Source: Sanderia malayensis | Taxonomy: Eukaryota > Cnidaria > Scyphozoa > Semaeostomeae > Pelagiidae | Assembly: GCA_013076295.1 (NCBI GenBank) | Contig: RQOL01000644.1 | Span: 22,640 to 86,639 of the forward strand | Direction: 5' to 3' | Length of the DNA: 64,000 nt | Part shown: piece by piece, positions 34,901-44,220 of the stretch | Position numbering within the stretch: position 1 is the stretch's first letter | How the letters are laid out: every line of letters begins with the position of its first letter | The notes under the pieces: model-generated | What the model was told of the DNA's origin: nothing | The model's database searches: none | The model's input: only the letters and a program-made list of their open reading frames with translations | Position numbers and translations under genes: made by a program

Positions 34901-37253
34901 TAAAATGTACATAAACAAACGAGTTTATTCATCTTTCCGTGGATTTTCAAATTCAAAACTTATTATTTTTAGAGTCTGGTCCTACCAGCATCGGCCCAAA
35001 TTACCTGACTGTCCAGTCCACTCCTAGAATTGTAGATTTCCATAAATACACATTTCTATACCTACCTTTTGCATTACTTTATCCTCTTGGCTAACCCCAT
35101 AAACAAGAGCCATCAGCTTCACAAATGCCCACTGTTTTTCATCACCAAATAAGAAGAGTGCAATAGAGCGATACAAACAAGTACCATCCCCTTTCACAAA
35201 AATTGGCTCTTTCCCAATCAGCAAAATTTCGTTGGGTACTAAATGACGATACCTTACAATAAGAATAAAAGTACAATAAAGTAATGCAAATATAATGTAT
35301 AAAAATATAGGTATTTATATATGTAACATGTGATGGTGGGTAAGCAAGTCAATGACAAACAGCACTGTGGGATTTGAACCCACAATCTCATTTCTAATTC
35401 TAGAAATGTGTGTTGCTGTTACACCAAGTGCTGGTAGGCATTGTCACTGATAACAAACCACATCAGAACCAATTTACCACACAAAAGAAAATTGAAAACA
35501 AGCTATTAACACCAATACTTGAAGACACAGGCTAAGATAAATAAACTAAGATAACTAACCAATGTTGGATTTGTTTGCTTCTGATGTTGTTATCTCTGGG
35601 AGGCACTTGTGAAGAAGGTAAACTAGCCAGCAAATTCTTCAGCTCAGAAAATGTAGGACAGCCAGCTAATTGAAGCATAAGCGACTTACAATCAGCAGGA
35701 TTCCATGTAAAATTCTGTAATAAAAAATAATTAGACCTCATGCAGTAAGAAATTCAATATTTGGTTTGATTAACTGAAAAAATGTATTTATGAACTTGCA
35801 AATAAGCAAGTAAGCCAACCTGAAAACAGGGCATATCAGTCAGCAATACAGGTTGTCTTGAAACAAAACCTTGCTGGCTATTACTTTGTTCACTATCTTG
35901 TACTGAGTCAACAGTTGTGTGAACTTCTGCACCCCTTACTTCTTCAACTTCTCCAACAACAACATCTTCAGTGAGTCCTTGCTCCTCTACTTCTGATTCT
36001 TGAGTGTGTTCTCGCATCTCATATTCCAACACACTTTGGTGGCCAGCAAAATACTCCTGTGCACTCTCTAGAATTTTGTCTAATATTTCAACACAAAAGC
36101 GTGGACAACTATTTGGGGAGGCAAAATGTATATCTGCTGGCCACCAAACTGGTCTATGATCACTCTGCCATTTATTGTGTTTCATGATATCTTAAAAACA
36201 AATACATAGGTTAAACCATCTATAAACATTAATTAGAAAATTCCATATGCTACAAAAAAGTTAGCATGCTACAAAAACAAATGTTATACCATTGCCCAAT
36301 ACAAGCTTGCAAATCAATGATCTTTTATCATCAATATGAAAGCTCTGAGCATCCTCCATTAATGATTTTATAACAATTTGATCAACTCCTAAAAACACAC
36401 ACATAAATATATCAGCCATAAATACATTATGCTGGGAACATATTCATCTAAACTTTAAATTCCTATACATACTTGTTGTTGATGGTACTGCATCATCTGA
36501 CGATATTTGAGTTGGCATATTCATGCACTTTAGTGCCACTTGCTTAAACTGCTGCATCACTACAGGATGCTCAGCAAATTCAGCAAAGCAAGGATCACCT
36601 AGATGCACATTTCAATTGTAAAGTTAAAGATGTAAAGATTATGTTATTCAGTTTGCTATTTAGCATTAATAACAAATCAGCTACAAAACTGCCAGAAAAC
36701 TTTGTCCTGAGTTTGGTCAAACTATACAAGTGATTGCTTTGCCTCAAAATAATTCAAAACAAATAATGAAATTACCCATGTATTTAATCTGCAGATTGCC
36801 ACTCTTGTCTTTGCATAATGCCAAAGCAACTGCTGGCATTTCTGTTTTTATCTTCCATTCTTTCATCTGCAATATAACAACAAAAATAAAAATAAAATAA
36901 AAATAGTTAGTATTCTCCCGATATTACAGCAAATCAACAAACGGTTGTAAATTTATGACCATTTTATCGAGGCGTGAAATCATCCGAGCATCAGTGCGTG
37001 TTCGTTCTCTTTTTTCTTTTAAATAACTCTTTTTAGCAGAGCCGCGAAACTTCTATAAAAAAAAAAGAAAACTGAAAACCGTGATTTAAAAAGCGTAATT
37101 CTCATTCGTTATTTTATTTATATTAACATAACGCTTTTTGTTGGGAAAATAGAAAGACATAATATATACCGTTGTTGCTGATTGTCCCAACTGTTGCTCT
37201 CCTCCGGTTGCTTCACCCGATGCTAGAGGCTGAAAATCGCTTTGGGATTCCAT
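31987..37253 (-). CDS. OTU-domain cysteine protease with PHD-like cluster, 14 exons
   Basis: Inferred exons on the minus strand: 37253-37170, 37052-36960, 36866-36776, 36598-36473, 36388-36290, 36190-35820, 35714-35560, 35252-35066, 34733-34586, 34469-34091, 32857-32791, 32679-32557, 32300-32190, 32049-31987. They total 2097 nt in one frame (698 residues). The OTU signature is VKGDGTCLYRSIALFLFGDE near residue 360 (catalytic Asp and Cys). A later DHVIPLI supplies the expected His at about 499. Residues 541-569 form a PHD-like half finger (CSLC, EYHVYC, WQCYC). OTU enzymes cleave ubiquitin or ubiquitin-like chains. As transposon cargo it may protect transposase or act on host chromatin. A shorter form could end at a TAA (34089-34087) if the exon 10 donor is skipped. 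The exon 2 donor ATG|GTCATA is weak. No matching host gene is evident. Confidence 0.8.
33053..33447. mobile_element. gcgccccc-family MITE, well preserved
   Basis: Inverted ends taccgtatttcctcgattaa and its complement enclose about 395 bp rich in aaacgcccc words. It sits in the long intron between exons 10 and 11 of the OTU gene. The family recurs at 29443, 46203 and 55829. Confidence 0.75.
33757..33900. repeat. AT-rich trinucleotide inverted repeat
   Basis: attattattatt runs followed by ataataataatc runs could fold into a long hairpin. This is a decayed microsatellite in the same OTU-gene intron. Confidence 0.7.
35360..35433 (-). repeat. tRNA-like repeat in an OTU-gene intron
   Basis: The complement is almost identical to 26991-27064, with the same acceptor, D and T stems. 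It lies in the intron between exons 7 and 8 and again points in the sense direction of its gene. Flanking bases (tcagtgacaatg and tttgtcattgac on the minus strand) are shared with the first copy. Confidence 0.7.
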
Positions 37254-37448
37254 TACATAAAACACAAACGTATGTATGAAATGTATAAAAACCTAAACGT
37301 AACAGAATATTCCAGATTGAAAGTTGAAATTGAAACTGTAAATACAGAAAGGATGAATTGTTTTGCAGCGCAGAGTGGCCTAAGAACGGTAGCCATTAAT
37401 GTCCAGCCTCCTCTTCACGCACAAAGGTTTTGTATTGGTATTGTTCTC

Positions 37449-37481
37449 TTGGTTGAAGAAGTACCAAATTCAGGAACATTT
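37449..37481 (-). promoter_or_regulatory. Upstream inverted motif of the OTU gene
   Basis: Exact complement of 25411-25443, oriented towards the OTU gene in the same way that the other copy faces the transposase. Core: ggttgaagaagtaccaaat. Confidence 0.5.
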
Positions 37482-37720
37482 CATTCCTGGAGATTTGTGT
37501 ACTTCGGCCTAACTTTTTTTTAAAAAGCCGCGAGCCTTGGCCGAAAGGCTGTTTTTGCTTTAAATTTTTTATAAGAAAGAAAGCCCATCAGATAGAAATC
37601 TGATTTCATTACAGAAAACTACTATTTTGACGTCAAGTGTCAAATTTTTTTTGCAAATCTGACTTGGCATCCTTGTCTATTATGTAATTTTTGAAGGGGC
37701 CTATTTAGAGGCTACTTTGT

Positions 37721-37797
37721 GGCCGCCATCTTACCACTCATTTTACCACTCAGCATGGCGGCGAATGGACTGTGACGTCAATATGCATATCATCTAT
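37721..37797 (-). repeat. Right terminal inverted repeat of the KDZ element
   Basis: Inner block 37721-37753, spacer 37754-37769, outer block 37770-37797. It is the complement of the left repeat and includes the same TGACGTCA palindrome. Read on the minus strand it also has an ATG-AGT-GGT start, but this frame stops after nine codons. Confidence 0.88.
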
Positions 37798-38559
37798 CAA
37801 GTTACAGACTAACTGAACAGATTGAATTGAAGTTTATTCAGTTTTGCTTAAACTCGGCTTTTAGGCTTGCTTAGGTTCAGTTTTATGCTGTTTCAAGCTT
37901 AACGCCCTAGTACAGATTATAGATAATTTCTCTTTCATTTATATTACCTATCTTTGTGGATACTCAAGAACAATAATTTTAACATTAGCACAACTTACAA
38001 TCTATGTACCCTGTAGCTAATGAACATGCGAAGTGGCCTATAGACGGCAAAGATGGGCCTAAGCACACCAAAACAATAGGCCACACCTAAACCACTAATG
38101 CCATCGATTCCTGCCACGACGATTAAAACAGACTACGAGTATTCCCAACAGCGCAGGGCGCAAGTTATATAGCTGCAGGAAATGCATGAGGATGCAAATT
38201 TGCACGCTTACCGGAGTTCTTAACAAGGGCCAATGCAACGTGGCATACCGTAAAACAACACTGAAAGGAGGAAGCTAAAAATAAACAAAGAAACACAAAA
38301 ACAAAGAGCAAGTGAACACAATTTAACTAACACTAATTTGCACTAACAGTAAGCTAAGCGTCCTTCATTCAAAACAATGTTGACTCTGGAGACTGTCTTG
38401 CACAATTTTGACAAAAATTTGTTGCACTATAGTTGATTTTGCTGCGAGAATAACGTTGCATTATGGGAAATTGGTCTTAAATTAAGCCTTCAAATAAAAA
38501 TTGACAGCCTTCTTGCATTTTGGGGACAATAACTTTGGGACACTGCAGTGCTCCAGGAA
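37798..38559. other. Intergenic, no gene seen
   Basis: Sequence between the right end of the transposon and the segmental duplication. No open frame, repeat end or RNA gene can be supported. Confidence 0.4.
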
Positions 38560-38794
38560 CTTTTTTCCACTATTGTATCTTCAAAAATCACACAAAGTAA
38601 TGACTTCTTAACCTCTTTCAGAATATGTTTGTCCATTATGGTGTCTGACTTCTTGGTTGTTCTTAATCGAAAGAATGGCAGCAGAGATTTGAAAACATAA
38701 CAAAATTGAATTTGCGATAATCATAATTTTAAAATTTGCACAATATGACAGTTCTTTGAATCCTGGAGGAATGGTAGCTACATTCACACCTTAA

Positions 38795-41700
38795 TCAATC
38801 ATCTTTATGAATTTTTTTGAAAGCAGCACATACGCCACCGGGAATGTCGCCGCCATCTTGTTTTTTCGACCCCAATCCTCTCTTCGTGTTATTTGGATCT
38901 TCATTGCCAAGTGCCTGGTTCTTTTGCTGTATCGCTTGCAGCAACTCATCGTGCAACGGTTTTCGGCAGTCGAACAGCTTTACCAATCTTCTGACGTCAC
39001 TGTCCGTCAAACTACCTTGAGATCCGATTTTCCTTCCAGTGCCTCCATATTCGGGTTTTGCTTCCATTGTAATTTTTTTCTTACCATCTGCCCCAGCAAT
39101 GGCAAAATACGTTGCTCCATAGTGCATTATGCTGTTGAAATCGTATTGTTCAGCAAATGTCTCCACAAGATCTCTCGTGTATGTTGCAAAGTTCTTCATC
39201 TTTCCTAAAGTTAATGATTTGATGTAAAAATTGAATTTACGTGGTTTTACAATAGCTAACTGTTTTCAAGTATCGTTACTGCTATAGCTCCATTTTTGAG
39301 CCTTTTGGCTTAATTTTAATCTTCCAGTAGTGTCTTATTGATACTAATAAAAATAACAAATGATTTTTCATCATACCAATGATAACATTTTGTGCGTTTA
39401 TTGTAATATATTCATCTCGGTCCGGCCTTTCTTGTTCATGAACGAAGCCAAACGCGTGCATTGTTTCATGCAAAACTGTTGACACCATTGAAAATCGGCC
39501 TAAATTTATTTCTTGGAAGTACTTTCGCTGTCCATTATGCAATTGTAGGTACACCGGGTTGTTTATGTTTTCATCCTGCTTGCCAACATAAGATTGGGAG
39601 CTGAAAATAAACAAATGATGCAGTTTATGGAGGTGAATGAGAAACAAGTGTCTTAACACACAATTGACAACTAAATTGCCATTTTGGTAACCCTGAAATG
39701 GAGTAAGTGTATTCTTGAAATATCCTTTTACCCAGCAGCTTTTTTGTATCGGATGTGAAATGTTTGGCTGTTTGCGTCCACTTCGTTGAATTCGATACAG
39801 GTGTACATTTCAAATACCTTATGGGCTTTCTTTATCACATCTTTCAGTCCATCTGTGAAACAAACGTGACCACATTGTATATAATGCTAACGTTAATCAA
39901 GAATCTGTGGCAATAGCGTAGATAGGTAATTTTATACAGGGGGCGATAAATTCAGATTTTCCGACAAAAATTTAATAGGCATTTTGTTCTTCAAGACCAT
40001 GAGTATAAGATAAGGAAATTAGCTAGAACTGAACGTAAGCAGAGGATATTTATTTTCCGACAAGATCAGCAATTTTCCGACAAAACGGCAGTTTAGCTCT
40101 ACCGGGGGGTTTTTCACCCCCTCTGACCCCCCTCTGTCTACCCCACTGATCTGTGGTTTTCAATCAACCATAAATTGCATAAAAAATAAAGTTTTAATTT
40201 CCAGTACTGAGCATGTAGGAACTTTCTAAAAATGTTTCAGTAGTGTGCTGTGAAAATCTTTCCAAAAAAACCGTGCTTGTTAAATATGCACACATCAGAT
40301 GATCAGAAGTCAAATGACATGGTGAAGTATTTCTTCTCTTTGGCTGATTGACTACGCTATAAATGGCGTCAAGGACGTAGCGACCACTTTGATGATTCAT
40401 TTGTATGAGGTTGCAACTCCCCCACCCCCAAGAGTAAACTTGGGGGAATGCCTTACCAAACTCGGATAATTCCTGAACGATAATTGAATCAGCTGGTAAT
40501 GAAGAATCAAGTGATATTGTGAAAAATTCTTTCCTACATAAAATTTCTGACAAAATTCCTGGCCCACTACGTTATAAATGACGCCAGGCATTTCAATAAC
40601 AAAACTGCTCAAAATGTATCATATCAGTAATGGATTGGCTTACCAGTAAGTGAGGCATCCAAGTGGAATGGAATTGTCTTTGTATTCCAACGGAAATTGT
40701 GGGAAGCTGGCAAATGTTTGATAACAGCGCGTTTTTGCTTTTCGTTTTCTTTGAACGTCTTTGCTTGTTCTTTCGTCATCAGGATATCGCCATGTTCAAG
40801 AGTACCTTTAAAAATGGAGGTCTACAGTGTCTACAGTGCGTCTAGAGTGGAGCACAATCAATACCACCATCAACAGGCCAGAAAAAGTATGCCGTATTTA
40901 CCGGAGGCAACATAAAGGCGTTTTTTTTACGAAACCATGTATGTATAGCCGTTTTCTCGTGGCAAAATGAACTGCCCGTAATAGCCAGGTGGTCGTATTA
41001 ATGAAGTGGCCGTAATGGCGAGGCGGCCATATTAATGAAGTGCAGGTGACCATAAAGCGAGATTCCACTGATTAATGATTGCGAGACTAAGCAACTGCTT
41101 TCTCAACACTTTTTTTTATGCCAATACTCTAATCTTTCCCGAATTCAGTTTTCCAGCCTTTAAAATTTATATTTGGTTCCATTGCTTGGTGGAAATGTTA
41201 GCTTTGGAACACCTGTGTGATCTTTACCCCGATTACAGGTTGGCACTGCGTAAAAGTAGACCACTCTTGTTATTATTGATCAGAAGGTTAAGCATGAAAT
41301 TGATTGTACGACAACACAGCACAATCTAAATGTAGCTCGCTCCATGAGTTCACTAAAACTTCGCTAATTGGAAATATTTTCTGTCAAAACGTTCAAGCTT
41401 CTCATTATACTTTATTTTATTTACCACTAATTATACATACATAGTCATACAGTTATTTGACTTGCGTATGGGCTTGTTCAAAGTGCCACACAGGGGCGGT
41501 CTTGCATCACAATTGCAGGGTGCTGACAAACCAAAGGGGCCCAGTTTAGGGTGGTCCAAGTCTTCGAAAAGGGCCCGTAGTTTTAGTTTACGTTAAAAAT
41601 CAGAAGGCCCGGGTGGCGATCGCCACTTTGCCACCCGGGCCAGACCGCCCATGACAGTACATATATATTATTTTGTATTTTAAGAAGGCCTGGCACGCAA

Positions 41701-42978
41701 GTTCAAAATTGGAATCTTTTAAATCTGCACGTAGTTATCAACTTATGACCCGTAAAAGTTGCCACCCTTTCTGACACATAGGTCGAGCTTACTATGATGT
41801 CATAGCAGGCTCCATCCAATCCTAAAGCGTCTCACAAAAGTGTGAGGCAGAGCGTATCGCAACTCAAAAATCCTATTTATATTTACACTACACCAACTAG
41901 CCCCGGGTCCGCCACAGGTTAAGTTTTAGTTTTTTGTAGTGTAAATGCAAAGCTAACCCACAAGTGGAAGTGAGTTAGTTTAGAACTAACCCGGGTCCTA
42001 CCCGGATTAAAAATGTTGCCTGATTGGGAAATTTGTGCAAACCTATGTTAGTTTCAATAAGTTTCTACCAACACCACGCACACTCGCGTTTAAAAAGCAA
42101 AAAATGGCACCACAGAGTTCCGATTTTCATGTATTTTTGCTATTGACTTTGTTTCGACCAAATCAGTGGTTACTTACACTGCGAACCTGGCTTAAACTAA
42201 CACAGGCTAACCAACTTACTGTCATCTGGTGTATCTTCCTTTTCAGTTTTTTCGTTTGGCTGTTCCTCTTCTAGCTGCTTTTCTGTCACTTTTGGAACTG
42301 TAGAAAGATAAAAGAACAAGTGAATCTCGCTGTATAAAGAAAACTAAAAATTTTAAAGAAATTTAAAAATTTAAACTAAAAATAAAACTAAACTAAACTA
42401 AAAATTTTAAAGAAAACTACAAAATTGAGTGACACAAAAGGGGTAAAAATGTAGCTTTTGGAGAAGTGGGTTTTATTCTTGATGAGAAGTAAAGTGTCGT
42501 ATCCCCACGACAAGTAAACTGTTGATGAGAAGAGAAGTGTCCGTAGTCATTACATCTATTGCATTGTTACATTTATATAAATAGGAAGATTATACCATAA
42601 AATGGGAAGCAATTACTTTGTTTTATTAATTTATTCGTAAATTATTTTCATCTTTTTCCCCCAACAAAGTGGCTGCAAAAAAGTTTCAACCAAGAAACGC
42701 GTTGATCTTAATGCCTGCGCCATTGCACGCTGTACCTTATCTTACTTTATTCTGTAGTCTTGTAAACACTGGTAATTAGTGTTGAGTTATATTCGTAGTT
42801 ATGTGTGATAAACAACAATAATAAACAATATACAATTATAAACAAAAGCGTAAATAAACATACTCATGTCAAGTCCGCATATTTCTGAGACGAGTTCCTT
42901 TCCGTCATCTTTGCCATCACTTTTTCCAGACAAAACTTCTGTTGCTAAAAGAAATATCAAAATAATCTTGAAAATCAT
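38795..42978 (-). CDS. Astacin-family secreted metalloprotease, copy 1
   Basis: Six exons: 42978-42864, 42297-42220, 40805-40644, 39852-39732, 39600-39377, 39204-38795. They total 1110 nt in frame (369 residues). The start Met begins a signal peptide (MIFKIILIFLLATEVLSG). The pro-region carries the aspartate-switch-like HGDILMT and ends near NFRWNTKTIPF, the usual start of the mature enzyme. The zinc site is HETMHAFGFVHEQ (residues about 205-217) and the Met-turn is SIMHYG. There are no EGF or CUB domains. Instead a charged 60-residue tail follows (LLQAIQQKNQALG, then a final cysteine near the end). Astacins are extracellular zinc endopeptidases for digestion, matrix or development. It is the tandem partner of the gene at 54099-56809. 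Confidence 0.92.
39911..40148. mobile_element. hAT-like MITE in an astacin-1 intron
   Basis: It is flanked by an exact 8-bp duplication, atctgtgg (39903-39910 and 40149-40156). The left end reads caatagcgtagatagg and the right end ctgtctaccccactg. Copy B of the duplication has a single ctgtgg at the matching place (about 55813), an empty site. The same family lies at 17758-17979. Confidence 0.82.
41491..41653. mobile_element. Short hAT-like MITE with an internal GC-rich palindrome
   Basis: The ends caggggcggtct and agaccgcccatg are near-perfect inverted copies. Inside, a 12-bp perfect stem (ggcccgggtggc at 41606-41617 with its complement at 41630-41641) forms a strong hairpin. No clear target duplication. 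It lies in an astacin-1 intron that is only about 145 bp in copy B. Confidence 0.55.
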
Positions 42979-44220
42979 TTTGTAAGATATATCGTCTGCT
43001 GCCACTGAATTTCCTCGATTTGTCAGGTCCACGAAATGTTCTTTTCTGTTAATTTGGTATGAAGAAGTGAATTCATATGCTCCTAGTTGCGTCAAACATT
43101 TTCACAACTTTATGATCTTTGGTGTGGTGTTAGTGGAAGAAACAATTGACAGTTTAAGCATGCATGGAAATTTTTTGTTTGTGCCTACGATCGATGAATA
43201 AGCACAAACACCTGTAAAGAAGCAGTGCGTTTTGCATACAAGCAAACAATTTTCTTTGGGCTCTTGACTCAAAATATCTTTACAGGTGGCAAAGTGGATT
43301 TCAAAGAATGAAGTATTTCCACTCGCTTGCTTACTCACAGAAAGTCGGTGTGAAGTAATTCAGGGCTGACCCACTAAGCTTGACGTTGCTTTAATATAAT
43401 CTAATTTTTATATTGTCGAATATAGTTGTCTATGTGTTGTTTTGTTGTTACGGTGGCATGATCTAGAGCCTACGTATGAATGAGCCTGTACTATAATTAC
43501 ATGAGAATTATTTTCTATTTTTGTGAATATTAATGGATTCTAGCCTTTACATCTAATAATTGTATATATATACTTGGAGTGCACTTTTTAAGATCACTGA
43601 GGCTCGATTTCCCAAATAAAAAAGAACAAGGTTAAAACATGTTCAGCGGGAAACTAAAACAAAAACAAGGTGATTTTCAAATTTTTTCATTTCAATGAAC
43701 CATGCGAATTCTGAACGAAATTGTACTGCACTGTATATGGTTTTCGTGAAAATAACAAGGACTAGAACAAAGCAATTTTAAACTCTTCTATTCTATTCTC
43801 TGAATCACTTTACTGGTTGTGGTGAAGGATATATAATAGCTGGATGTTGCATTGCCTGACCGTGTATTTCTTTTGCAAAGCATTCTGGGATTTCTGCCAA
43901 CATTTTCCACACCGTTTACCGGTATACTGGAAATGGTCTAAATAATATTGCTGAGATGGTAACAAACCACATGTTGGCGAGTAGCTAAATGAATACTCTA
44001 CATGCAAATATTAGTGATATAACAAATTAAAGTACTGTGCCAGCAGAAAATAAGACTTGTTTACATTATATTATGCAATCAAATCAAACAATTAAAATAT
44101 AAGAAAAAGCCAAAAATTGTTACTTTCAGAGTACAAAAAAATCCGACCAAAACAAAACAAACATCAACCAAAACAGGGTTGAAATATATAATTTCATAAT
44201 ATTGCTCAAAGAAATAAATG
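42979..44220. other. Spacer between astacin-1 and beta-mannosidase
   Basis: It holds the putative astacin-1 promoter and the 3' flank of beta-mannosidase. Up to about 43650 it aligns with 56810-57900 of copy B apart from the MITE inserted there. No separate gene is supported. Confidence 0.45.

Larger units (their letters stand above)
23226..37797. mobile_element. 14.6-kb KDZ-superfamily DNA transposon with OTU cargo
   Basis: Both ends carry matching inverted repeats of about 77 bp. The outer 28 bases at 23226-23253 equal the complement of 37770-37797. After a diverged 16-17 base spacer a further 33 bases match with two differences (23271-23303 and 37721-37753). Inside are a KDZ-type transposase (+), a convergent OTU-protease gene (-), a broken SWIM-finger gene (+) starting in the left repeat, and a fragment of an unrelated DDE transposase. 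The two large genes keep reading frame through all their inferred exons, so the element is young or was recently active. I found no convincing target-site duplication (left flank ...tttttgtat, right flank caagttac...). Confidence 0.85.

Noticed and set aside
38807..39208. Plus-strand open frames opposite the astacin last exons (also 54111-54512)
   Set aside because: They are antisense shadows of conserved astacin coding sequence with no independent motif.
43807..44220. Extra gene between astacin-1 and beta-mannosidase
   Set aside because: Short cysteine-containing frames occur, but without splice sites, a start context or conservation in copy B.
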